NCBI GenBank assembly: GCA_012522705.1
Contig: JAAYJY010000352.1
Coordinates: 1-5,773 of the forward strand
From: Syntrophomonadaceae bacterium
Lineage (GTDB): Bacteria; Bacillota; Syntrophomonadia; Syntrophomonadales; Syntrophomonadaceae
Direction of reading: 5' to 3'
Length of the DNA: 5,773 nucleotides
The notes under the pieces were generated by a model, which saw only the letters and a program-made list of their open reading frames with translations, had not been told where the DNA came from and did not search any database. Made by a program: the position numbers and the translations under genes. This document shows, one piece after another, positions 1-5,773 of the stretch (its first letter is position 1; every line of letters begins with the position of its first letter).

Positions 1-1
1 C

Positions 2-442
2 ATCAGGATCGCTGGCACTTTGCACGATATCGGCAAGCTTTATGTCCCCCTGGATATCCTGAGCCAACCGGGGAGACTTTCCGAAATCGAGTACCTTTTT
101 ATCAAAACCCACCCGGCGGCAGGCTATGACATTTTGAAAAGCATTCCTTTCGATGCCCCCATCGCCGATATAATCATGCAGCACCATGAACGGGTGGATG
201 GAACCGGCTATCCCAAGGGATTGAAGGGCGACGAGATTCTCCTCCCAGCCCGGATAATAGCGGTTGCCGATGTTTTTGAAGCAATGGCATCTCATCGGCC
301 CTATCGTGCCTCACTGGGGATGGAGAAAGCTTTGGACGAGATACAGAAGAACGCTGGTAGTCTTTACGATCCGGATGTAGTAGCAGCTTGTATCCGGGTG
401 GTCAGTGACAAGGACTTCGAGTCCATTTTTGCAAACAAATAG
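2..442 (+). CDS. HD-GYP domain cyclic-di-GMP phosphodiesterase, C-terminal part (5' truncated by window edge)
   Basis: The frame is open from the left edge (reading IRIAGTLHDIGK) to a TAG at 440-442, so the true start lies upstream. A TTG at 20 is internal and should not be taken as a start. Family hallmarks are intact: the metal-binding HD pair in HDIGK (nt 23-37), the next histidine in KTHPAAGYDIL (His codon at 110), the paired histidines of HHER (nt 182-190), the signature DGTGYPKGLKGDEI with GYP near nt 206-214, and the ARIIAVADVFEAMASHRPYR block that normally follows. Proteins with this domain hydrolyse cyclic-di-GMP (some cleave 3'3'-cGAMP) at a di- or tri-metal centre in the cytoplasm. 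All visible ligand positions are present, so an active enzyme is likely. Any N-terminal receiver, GAF, PAS or membrane sensor module is outside the window, so the input signal cannot be stated. The gene ends 17 bases from the convergent yifB stop. Confidence 0.93.
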   Translation: MRIAGTLHDIGKLYVPLDILSQPGRLSEIEYLFIKTHPAAGYDILKSIPFDAPIADIIMQHHERVDGTGYPKGLKGDEILLPARIIAVADVFEAMASHRPYRASLGMEKALDEIQKNAGSLYDPDVVAACIRVVSDKDFESIFANK

Positions 443-459
443 TGCGCTGATTATTACAT

Positions 460-1995
460 TCAGGGATTGCGCCAGTATTTACGGTCCAGGCTGCGGTACT
501 GGATGGCTTCAGCCACATGCCCGAGCTGGATCTCTTCACACTGGTCGATATCGGCAATGGTGCGAGCGACCTTGATCACCCGGTCGTATGACCGGGCGCT
601 CATACCGAATTTGTCAAAAGCCTGTTTAAGGATCTGCCTGGAGTCGCGGTCCAGCTGGCAAAATGATCTCACCGCGCTGGTGTCCATGCGGGAATTGAAC
701 GAGAAAGAATATCCGGAGAAACGCTGTTTCTGGAATTCACGGGCTCGGCTGACTTCACTCCTCATATTGCCAGACTGGCAGCCAATGCTATCATCGGTTA
801 GTTCTTCATATCTTATGCGCGGCACTTCAACGTGTAAGTCCATCCGGTCCAGCAAAGGACCCGATATTCGGCTCAGGTACCGATGGATCTGCAAGGGCGT
901 GCAGCGGCATTCCAGATCCGAGCCGTAGTTGCCGCATGGGCAGGGATTCATGCTGGCGATAAGAGCGAAATCAGCCGGGTAGGTTACGGTCGATTGAGCC
1001 CGGGCGATGGTGACCTCCTTATCCTCTAACGGTTGGCGCAGGGCTTCCAATAGGTCGCGGTTGAATTCTGGCATTTCGTCCAAGAACAAAACCCCGTTCT
1101 GGGCCAAGCTGATCTCGCCGGGGCGCGGTATGCGCCCGCCTCCGATGACGCTGGCGGAGGAGGCATTTTTGTGCGGGGTTCGGAAAGGCCGGGTGGTAAT
1201 CAGGGGGTTGTTGCCATCTAATAGATTGGCCACCGAATAAATACGGGTGGTCTCCAGTATTTCCTGGCGGGTCATGACCGGCATGATACCGGGCATACGG
1301 CGGGCCAGCATCGTCTTACCGCCCCCGGGGGGACCTATCAAAAGCACATTATGGAGGCCGGCTGCGGCGATCTGCAAGGCCCGCTTGGCATTTTCCTGTC
1401 CTTTTACCTCGCCGAAATCAGGTTGGTTCACCCGGTCGATATGATCGTCATAATCATTCATGGTGACTGGTGCGAGCGGTTGCTGTTCGTTGACGAACGC
1501 ACACAGGTCTTGGAGGTGCGATACTTGAAATGAGCATACCTCACGGACCATGGCTGCTTCCAGGCTGTTTCCCGCCGGTACCACCAAGCAGGATTGTGGG
1601 CATGAGGCCTGCAGTTCGAGGGCCATGGGCAGGATGCCAGGAACAGCCTTCACCGTCCCGTTGAGTGATAGCTCCCCAGCTAGGAAAAAGGTATCAGGTA
1701 ACTGGGAACGTAACTGGCCGGTAGCGATCAGGATTCCCACCGCCATGGCCAGGTCGAAATGACTGCCTTCTTTTTTGAAATCAGCCGGGGCCAGGTTGAC
1801 AATGATTTTACGATTGGGAAAATCGAACCCTGAATTCTTGATGGCCGATCTGGTTCTCTCCCTGGCTTCCCTGATGGCTGCGGATGCCAAACCCACGATC
1901 TCAAAAGCGGGCAAGCCATTCTGAATATCCACTTCGACCTGGACCGGCTTGGCTTCAATTCCGGTGAGCACCATAGTATTTACTACCGATAACAT
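460..1995 (-). CDS. yifB: YifB/ComM family Mg-chelatase-like AAA+ ATPase
   Basis: 511 aa and complete, close to the usual length of about 500. Order: an N-terminal ChlI/Lon-protease-like fold domain (roughly residues 10-170, with GIEAKPVQVEVDIQNGLPAFEIVGL and RSAIKNSGFDFPNRKIIVNLAPAD), then the AAA+ core (about 195-400) with Walker A GPPGGGKT at 221-228, Walker B VLFLDEMPEF at 302-311, the CPCG...CRC cysteine cluster at 352-365, and SGPLLDRMDLHVEVP near 378-392. The C-terminal Mg-chelatase domain carries SARSYDRVIKVARTIADI at about 467-482. ComM, the best studied member, is a hexameric helicase that promotes branch migration during natural transformation; its role in Clostridia is less clear. 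An ATG at 2025 would add 10 residues, but it lies just upstream of the -10 box, whereas the ATG at 1995 has an SD (AGGAG, plus-strand 2003-2007) 7 bases ahead and opens with the family-like MLSVVNTMVLTGIEA. I therefore chose 1995. No frameshift or missing motif is seen. Confidence 0.95.
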   Translation of the reverse strand: MLSVVNTMVLTGIEAKPVQVEVDIQNGLPAFEIVGLASAAIREARERTRSAIKNSGFDFPNRKIIVNLAPADFKKEGSHFDLAMAVGILIATGQLRSQLPDTFFLAGELSLNGTVKAVPGILPMALELQASCPQSCLVVPAGNSLEAAMVREVCSFQVSHLQDLCAFVNEQQPLAPVTMNDYDDHIDRVNQPDFGEVKGQENAKRALQIAAAGLHNVLLIGPPGGGKTMLARRMPGIMPVMTRQEILETTRIYSVANLLDGNNPLITTRPFRTPHKNASSASVIGGGRIPRPGEISLAQNGVLFLDEMPEFNRDLLEALRQPLEDKEVTIARAQSTVTYPADFALIASMNPCPCGNYGSDLECRCTPLQIHRYLSRISGPLLDRMDLHVEVPRIRYEELTDDSIGCQSGNMRSEVSRAREFQKQRFSGYSFSFNSRMDTSAVRSFCQLDRDSRQILKQAFDKFGMSARSYDRVIKVARTIADIDQCEEIQLGHVAEAIQYRSLDRKYWRNP

Positions 1996-2016
1996 AATAT
2001 TGCTCCTGAAAGTCTG

Positions 2017-2045
2017 ATAATACAATATTCCCCATTAACTGTAAA
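2017..2045 (-). promoter_or_regulatory. Sigma-A-type promoter of yifB
   Basis: On the minus strand, TTTACA (plus 2040-2045; 5/6 match to TTGACA) is followed after exactly 17 bases by TATTAT (plus 2017-2022; 5/6 match to TATAAT). The start of transcription would fall near 2010, giving a leader of only about 15 bases that begins just before the AGGAG ribosome site (2003-2007). This arrangement rules the upstream ATG at 2025 out of this transcript. Assigned by matching to the consensus only. Confidence 0.65.
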
Positions 2046-2110
2046 TTTCCTGCTGGATTTTGAAGTTCGGCCCTTGATGTGCGAAATGGAAGAAAAGTAA
2101 GCCAAATACA

Positions 2111-2140
2111 TTGCCATTCTGGATTAAATAAAGGTACAAT
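2111..2140 (+). promoter_or_regulatory. Sigma-A-type promoter of the tatA-like gene
   Basis: TTGCCA at 2111-2116 (5/6 match to TTGACA) and TACAAT at 2135-2140 (5/6 match to TATAAT) are separated by 18 bases. Transcription would begin near 2147, about 43 bases before the tatA ATG. It is divergent from the yifB promoter, with about 65 bases between the two -35 boxes. Assigned by matching to the consensus only. Confidence 0.65.
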
Positions 2141-2189
2141 CTAGCTGATAGCACGTGGATAACCTGTTTGGCAAACATAGGAGGTTCGT

Positions 2190-2492
2190 ATGTTTAATCT
2201 GGGACCATGGGAAGTTGGGTTGATCCTGGTGGTTGCGCTCATTGTGGTAGGACCGGGGAAACTACCGGAGGTAGCCAAAGCGATAGGAAAAGGAATGAAT
2301 GAGTTTAAAAGGGCTACCGCCGGATACAAAAAGGACTTTCAAGATGTGATGAATAGCATAGAAGACACCGTCAAGGAAACGGACAAGGGCGAAGAAAAAA
2401 CCCAACCAGCCAACAGTATCGCTGAGACAGCGCAGGGATTCGATAAAGCGGTCCATGGGAAAGACGATACGGAACCAGGCCCATTGCATTAA
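2190..2492 (+). CDS. tatA: Twin-arginine translocase subunit, TatA/TatB family
   Basis: 100 aa and complete. The start has a strong SD, AGGAGG at 2179-2184, 5 bases before the ATG. The architecture is typical: a short N-terminus, one membrane helix at about residues 7-21, the hinge GPGKLPE at 21-27, an amphipathic helix (about 25-55, AKAIGKGMNEFKRATAGYKKDFQDV), then a charged, probably disordered tail (60-100). TatA multimers are thought to form or weaken the membrane path for folded proteins with twin-arginine signals, working with TatC. The tail and the overall length are within the TatA range. However, Glu8 and the MFNLG...VVGPGKLP pattern also resemble TatB, and the usual Phe before GP in TatA is Val20 here. 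I call it TatA/B family and use tatA loosely. No tatC is in the window; the downstream genes are methionine genes with their own promoter and riboswitch. Confidence 0.9.
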   Translation: MFNLGPWEVGLILVVALIVVGPGKLPEVAKAIGKGMNEFKRATAGYKKDFQDVMNSIEDTVKETDKGEEKTQPANSIAETAQGFDKAVHGKDDTEPGPLH

Positions 2493-2525
2493 TAACAGGT
2501 AAATCAGGTCTGATTAAGAAATTTA

Positions 2526-2554
2526 GTGACAGCCATAGTAAAGAATGGTACGAT
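2526..2554 (+). promoter_or_regulatory. Probable promoter of the SAM-regulated methionine operon
   Basis: GTGACA at 2526-2531 (5/6 match to TTGACA) and TACGAT at 2549-2554 (4/6 match to TATAAT) are 17 bases apart. Transcription would start near 2561, about 20 bases before the riboswitch P1 helix, which is the position expected. An alternative -10, GATACT (2552-2557), matches TATAAT better but would leave a 20-base spacer. I saw no convincing terminator between tatA and this site, so some read-through from tatA is possible. Confidence 0.55.
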
Positions 2555-2581
2555 ACTAGAGGTTCAATATACAAGCTAATA

Positions 2582-2687
2582 GACTCTTATCCAGAGTGGT
2601 GGAGGGACGGGCCCGATGAAACCCGGCAACCGACTTTGATGTACGGTGCCAAATCCTGCAGGAACTTTTCCTGAAAGATAAGAGGGG
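2582..2687 (+). promoter_or_regulatory. SAM-I (S-box) riboswitch aptamer
   Basis: The conserved S-box core is recognisable in order: CTCTTATC (2584-2591) with CCAGAG, then GGTGGAGGGAC, the GGCCCGATGAAACCCGGCAACC block (2610-2631), GGTGCCAAATCC (2645-2656), and CTGAAAGATAAGAG (2671-2684). Helix P1 is a perfect 8 base pairs, CTCTTATC with GATAAGAG (2677-2684). These RNAs bind S-adenosylmethionine and in Firmicutes normally control methionine and cysteine synthesis and transport. SAM binding stabilises P1. That keeps AAGAGGG (2680-2686) from pairing with CCCTCTT (2702-2708), so the terminator downstream can form. It lies directly ahead of a methionine synthase gene, as expected for the class. 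Confidence 0.97.
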
Positions 2688-2697
2688 TATAAAACAT

Positions 2698-2727
2698 AAA
2701 GCCCTCTTTTGATGGAAGAGGGCTTTT
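2698..2727 (+). terminator. SAM-responsive intrinsic terminator (riboswitch expression platform)
   Basis: GCCCTCTT (2701-2708) pairs perfectly with AAGAGGGC (2716-2723) around a 7-base loop. Flanking AAA (2698-2700) and TTTT (2724-2727) extend the stem and supply the U tract. The 5' arm CCCTCTT can instead pair over 7 bases with AAGAGGG at 2680-2686, part of which is the P1 3' strand, giving a classic antiterminator. The expected logic is off with SAM and on without it. Confidence 0.93.
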
Positions 2728-2757
2728 CATATATTACGGCGATGAGGAGAGGAAAGA

Positions 2758-5280
2758 ATGAGCAAAGACATTGAAAGCATTTTACGGGAAAGGATTCTGG
2801 TGCTGGACGGAGCCATGGGCACCATGCTTCAGCAAAAAGGCATGATGCCGGGGCAGTGCCCGGAGCTGTTCGGGGTTGAGCATCCAGAAATATTGCAGGA
2901 GATTCATCAGCAATATGCGGATGCCGGGGCTGACATAATTGAAACCAACACATTCGGAGCCAATCGTTTCAAGCTGGCTGAGTATGGTTTGGAGGATAGA
3001 GTCGAGGAAATCAACAGTGAAGCGGTCCGGCTGGCCCGGGCGGCAGCCAAAAACAAGGCTTTGGTGGCTGGCTGTATAGGCCCGACCGGGCGCTTGCTGC
3101 GACCGATGGGCAATGTGGATTTTGATGATCTGTACGAAGCTTTTGCCCGGCAGGCGGCAGCCCTGGAAAAGGCAGGGGCTGATCTGATCTCCATCGAGAC
3201 CATGACTGATATTGGAGAGATGCGGGCGGCTTTGATTGCAGCCCAACAGACCAGCCGGCTGCCGGTTATTGCTCATTTGACATTTGAGCCCGGCGGCCGG
3301 ACCATGACCGGCACTGATCCCCTGACCGCCGTGGTTATCCTCGGTGCGTTGCAGCCTCTGGCCATGGGGGCCAATTGCTCGGGGGGGGCATTGGAGCTGT
3401 TACCGATCATCGAGGTGATGGCCAGACATACCAATGGTTTTGTATCGGTGGAACCCAATGCCGGTCTGCCCCGTTTGGTAGGAGACAAAACTGTCTTCCC
3501 CGCCTTTCCCGAGGAGATGGCTGAACACGCCCTGCGCCTGAAAGATGCGGGCGCCAACCTTATTGGCGGCTGCTGCGGCACCACCCCCCAGCATATCCAA
3601 GCCATCGCCGCGGTATTGAAGGGCATGCCGGCCCCCCGTCGCCAGGCGGTGCAATTGCGAGGATTTGCCTCCCGCAGCCAGGCCTTATTGCTTGGCCCCG
3701 ACCAGCCGCTGGCAGTGATTGGGGAGAGAATTAACCCCACTGCCAGGAAGAAACTGGCCGGTGATATTAAAGAGGGGAAAATGCAGTTGGTGGTTGAAGA
3801 GGCCAAACGCCAGGCCGGGGTCGCCTCGATGCTGGACGTCAACATGGGGGTTCCCGGTATCGATGAAGCAGCGGCGATGAATCAGGCGGTGGCCGCGATA
3901 CAAGCTGCGGTGGACATACCCTTGTCATTGGATTCCACCAATCAACAGGCCATTGAAGAGGGATTGAAGAGTTTCGTGGGTCGGGCCCTGATAAATTCCA
4001 CCACTGGCGAAGACAAAAGCCTGGATGCGGTTTTGCCGCTGGCCAAGAAATACGGAGCAGCCATACTGGGATTGTGCCTGGATGAAAAAGGGATTCCCGA
4101 TTCAGCCGGAGGTCGATTGCAGGTAGCCCGTAAGATATACTGGCGGGCCAGGGAATACGGCCTGCGGGATGAAGATATATTCATAGACTGCCTGGTGAAG
4201 ACCGCCAGCGCTGAGCAGATGCAGGTAATGGAGACATTGTCTGCGGTACGGCAGGTAAAGGAGGAAATAGGAGCGGGAACGGTCCTGGGAATCAGCAATG
4301 TGTCGCATGGACTTCCAGCTCGTGACATATTGAACTCCACATTCCTGGCCATGGCCTGGGCCGCCGGGCTGGATTTGCCTATCCTCAATCCTTTCGACCA
4401 ACTGATGATGGACGCAACCCGGGCAGCCTCGGTACTTCTCAACCGGGATGGGCATTGCGCTGCTTTTATTGATTATTACAAGGATTACAATTCCGGTTCC
4501 TTGGCGACGGGGGGAGTACGCGACCCGATTTGCGAGCGCTGCAACATTCCCGACCAGATCAAGGCCAGAGAAGCCGAAACGACGGCCAGAAATGGAGCGA
4601 ACCAGCCGGCAGTGGAGACCGCGGCTGGTGATGGCATAACCGCTCGCCTCCAGAAGGCAGTACTGGAGGGCAACAGCGCTATAATGGAAGCTTTGATCGA
4701 TGAAGCGCTGCAGAAGGGGAAGCCCGCTTTGGAAATAGTCAACCAGGGCCTTATTCCAGGGATTGAAAGGGCGGGGGAGTTGTATGAACAGAAGAAATAT
4801 TTCCTGCCCCAGCTCATGACCGCAGCGGAAGCAATGAAGAAGGCCTTTGCATTTATCAAACCATTCCTGTCCCAGGATGCAGCTGCGCAGAACAATGGCA
4901 CAATTGTCATGGCAACGGTTGAAGGCGATATTCATGATATAGGCAAGAACATAGTTATCGTAATGTTGGAGAACTATGGGTTCAAGGTAGTGGATCTGGG
5001 CAAAGACGTGCCGGCGGACAGAATACTGGACGCCGCATGTCAGGAAGACGCCGACATCATTGGATTGAGCGCTCTCATGACTACTACCATGCCGCGAATG
5101 CGGGACGTAATAGAAGGGGTAAAGAGTCTCAACCTCAAATCAAGGGTGATGGTGGGGGGAGCGGTGTTGAACCAGGAGTATGCCGACCAAATAGGAGCCG
5201 ATGCCTATTCAGCCGATGCCCGGGCGGCCGTAAAGCCAGCCAAGCAGCTGATGAGGTTATTTATTAGGAGGGTCAAATGA
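2758..5280 (+). CDS. metH: Cobalamin-dependent methionine synthase lacking the reactivation domain
   Basis: 840 aa and complete. It transfers the methyl group of methyl-tetrahydrofolate through a bound corrinoid to homocysteine, giving methionine, in the cytoplasm. Modules in order: a homocysteine-binding barrel (about 1-290) with LDGAMGT at 16-22, ETNTFGAN at 62-69 and zinc ligands Cys207 (GANCSGG) and Cys272/Cys273 (GGCCGT); a pterin-binding barrel (about 315-585) with IGERINPT 321-328, DVNMG 360-364, LDSTN 391-395 and NSTTGE 413-418; a linker with CERC at 592-595; a four-helix B12 cap (about 626-705); and a Rossmann-type B12 domain (about 714-835) with the cobalt-ligand motif DxHxxG (Asp724, His726, Gly729), SALMTTTM 771-778 and VGGAV. 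It stops there: the SAM-binding reactivation domain of E. coli MetH (about 1,227 aa) is absent, as in many anaerobes, so a separate activator is presumably encoded elsewhere. The ATG has a GGAGAGG-type SD (2746-2752) ahead. Expression is under the SAM-I riboswitch, and the gene is coupled to the next one. Confidence 0.95.
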   Translation: MSKDIESILRERILVLDGAMGTMLQQKGMMPGQCPELFGVEHPEILQEIHQQYADAGADIIETNTFGANRFKLAEYGLEDRVEEINSEAVRLARAAAKNKALVAGCIGPTGRLLRPMGNVDFDDLYEAFARQAAALEKAGADLISIETMTDIGEMRAALIAAQQTSRLPVIAHLTFEPGGRTMTGTDPLTAVVILGALQPLAMGANCSGGALELLPIIEVMARHTNGFVSVEPNAGLPRLVGDKTVFPAFPEEMAEHALRLKDAGANLIGGCCGTTPQHIQAIAAVLKGMPAPRRQAVQLRGFASRSQALLLGPDQPLAVIGERINPTARKKLAGDIKEGKMQLVVEEAKRQAGVASMLDVNMGVPGIDEAAAMNQAVAAIQAAVDIPLSLDSTNQQAIEEGLKSFVGRALINSTTGEDKSLDAVLPLAKKYGAAILGLCLDEKGIPDSAGGRLQVARKIYWRAREYGLRDEDIFIDCLVKTASAEQMQVMETLSAVRQVKEEIGAGTVLGISNVSHGLPARDILNSTFLAMAWAAGLDLPILNPFDQLMMDATRAASVLLNRDGHCAAFIDYYKDYNSGSLATGGVRDPICERCNIPDQIKAREAETTARNGANQPAVETAAGDGITARLQKAVLEGNSAIMEALIDEALQKGKPALEIVNQGLIPGIERAGELYEQKKYFLPQLMTAAEAMKKAFAFIKPFLSQDAAAQNNGTIVMATVEGDIHDIGKNIVIVMLENYGFKVVDLGKDVPADRILDAACQEDADIIGLSALMTTTMPRMRDVIEGVKSLNLKSRVMVGGAVLNQEYADQIGADAYSADARAAVKPAKQLMRLFIRRVK

Positions 5281-5282
5281 TG
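5266..5282 (+). promoter_or_regulatory. Coupled stop/start junction and SD between metH and the COG1900 gene
   Basis: AGGAGGG at 5266-5272 encodes the last residues of metH (RRVK) and serves as the ribosome site of the next gene. The string ATGATG at 5277-5282 holds the metH stop TGA (5278-5280) and two possible starts in the same frame. Such overlap usually means translational coupling and roughly matched output of the two proteins. Confidence 0.75.
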
Positions 5283-5773
5283 GCGGTCAAGAAAAGCTAT
5301 GAGGAGATCAATGAAAGGATAAAACGCGGGGAAGCGGTAGTGGTGACCGCTGAAGAAGTCATCGGGGTGGTGGCGGAGAAGGGGTATGCCCAAGCGGCTC
5401 GGGAGATAGATGTGGTCACCACCGGCACCTTCGGCCCCATGTGTTCGTCGGGGGCTTTCATAAACTTTGGTCATTCCAACCCCCGCATAAAAATGAAAAA
5501 GGTATGGTTGAACGGGGTGGAGGCCTACACCGGTATAGCTGCCGTGGATGCTTATGTGGGTGCCGGCCAGCTGCCTGAGAATGACCCGGAGAATAAAGTG
5601 TTCCCCGGCCGGTTTACTTATGGGGGAGGACATCTAATCCATGATCTGGTAGCCGGAAAAGAAATAAGGCTGGACGCCATCGGATATGGAACCGATTGTT
5701 ACCCCAACAAGAAGGTGGAAGCCATCATTACAATCAACGATGTCAATGATGCCTTTTTATTTAACCCCCGCAA
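5280..5773 (+). CDS. COG1900/DUF39 homocysteine biosynthesis protein, N-terminal part (3' truncated by window edge)
   Basis: The frame is open from ATG to the right edge; about 164 residues are visible and the C-terminus is missing. It reads MAVKKSYEEINERIKRGEAVVVTAEEV, then VTTGTFGPMCSSGAFINFGHSNPRIKM, LNGVEAYTGIAAVDAYVGAGQL and FTYGGGHLIHDLVAGKEI...GYGTDCYPNKK, which I recognise as the DUF39/COG1900 family. In methanogens members of this family are needed to make homocysteine, proposed to be by moving sulfide-derived sulfur onto aspartate semialdehyde; a ferredoxin-like partner often sits next door. Conserved-looking cysteines are Cys55 (GPMCSSG) and Cys140 (GTDCYP), plausible catalytic or persulfide sites. 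The SD AGGAGGG (5266-5272) lies inside the metH end. Two in-frame ATGs, at 5277 and 5280, overlap the metH stop by 4 or 1 bases; 5280 has the better spacing. Position behind metH fits a supply-then-methylate pathway. The family call is firm; the reaction is by homology. Confidence 0.88.
   Translation, partial: MAVKKSYEEINERIKRGEAVVVTAEEVIGVVAEKGYAQAAREIDVVTTGTFGPMCSSGAFINFGHSNPRIKMKKVWLNGVEAYTGIAAVDAYVGAGQLPENDPENKVFPGRFTYGGGHLIHDLVAGKEIRLDAIGYGTDCYPNKKVEAIITINDVNDAFLFNPR

Noticed and set aside
440..475. Possible bidirectional terminator between the HD-GYP gene and yifB
   Set aside because: GCGC segments at each side and a CTGA/TCAG match can be drawn, but the stem is interrupted, the loop is poor and there is no clear U tract on either strand.
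467..928. 153-aa plus-strand open frame
   Set aside because: It lies wholly antisense to the strongly supported yifB gene, has no family resemblance and no convincing SD, and is a coding shadow.
1140..1170. Inverted repeat CCTCCG...CGGAGG inside yifB
   Set aside because: It falls in conserved coding sequence (the ASSASVIGGGRIP region) and is explained by GC-rich Gly/Ala/Ser codons; there is no sign of a regulatory role.
1996..2025. N-terminal extension of yifB to the ATG at 2025 (521 aa)
   Set aside because: This start lies immediately upstream of the -10 box of the best promoter, while the ATG at 1995 has a well-placed AGGAG and gives the usual YifB N-terminus.
4102..4935. 277-aa minus-strand open frame
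   Set aside because: It is antisense to the conserved modules of metH, has no recognisable motif, and is a shadow of the high-GC coding strand.
4933..4947. HDIGK motif in metH, the same five residues as the HD-GYP metal site at 23-37
   Set aside because: In metH this is the DxHxxG cobalamin-binding motif in a Rossmann-type domain. The identity is coincidental and does not imply an HD phosphohydrolase domain.
1..5773. Mobile elements, CRISPR arrays, tRNA or rRNA genes, phage or defence genes
   Set aside because: I saw no transposase or integrase motifs, spaced direct repeats, tRNA cloverleaf or rRNA signature. The window is compact housekeeping sequence.

Overview
The window looks like ordinary chromosome from an anaerobic, corrinoid-using member of the Clostridia (Firmicutes); a Syntrophomonas- or Peptococcaceae-like lineage is my guess. 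The grounds are purine-rich Shine-Dalgarno sites (AGGAGG type), a classic SAM-I (S-box) riboswitch with an intrinsic terminator, a methionine synthase without the C-terminal reactivation domain, and a COG1900/DUF39 homocysteine biosynthesis protein, a family found mainly in anaerobes. The lineage is inference; no rRNA or marker gene is present.

Layout: (1) 2-442 (+) is the C-terminal part of an HD-GYP cyclic-di-GMP phosphodiesterase, cut by the window edge. (2) 460-1995 (-) is a complete YifB/ComM-type AAA+ ATPase, convergent with the HD-GYP gene across a 17-base gap. (3) 1996-2189 is a divergent intergenic region with a good sigma-A-like promoter for each side: TTTACA-17-TATTAT for yifB on the minus strand and TTGCCA-18-TACAAT for tatA on the plus strand. 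(4) 2190-2492 (+) is a small TatA/TatB-family Tat translocase subunit with no tatC beside it. (5) 2526-2757 is a regulatory leader with a probable promoter, a SAM-I aptamer and a terminator. (6) 2758-5280 (+) is a three-module cobalamin-dependent methionine synthase of 840 aa. (7) 5280 to the right edge (+) is the N-terminal part of a COG1900/DUF39 protein, translationally coupled to the synthase.

The most informative unit is 2526-5773. The first two genes behind one SAM riboswitch appear to make homocysteine by the anaerobic route (sulfur transfer to aspartate semialdehyde, as proposed for the methanogen homologues) and then methylate it to methionine with methyl-tetrahydrofolate. When SAM is plentiful the leader should terminate; when SAM is scarce the P1 3' strand (AAGAGGG) should pair with the terminator 5' arm (CCCTCTT) and let transcription proceed. 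I found no sign of a wholly new system. The parts are known families, and the interest lies in how they are arranged.
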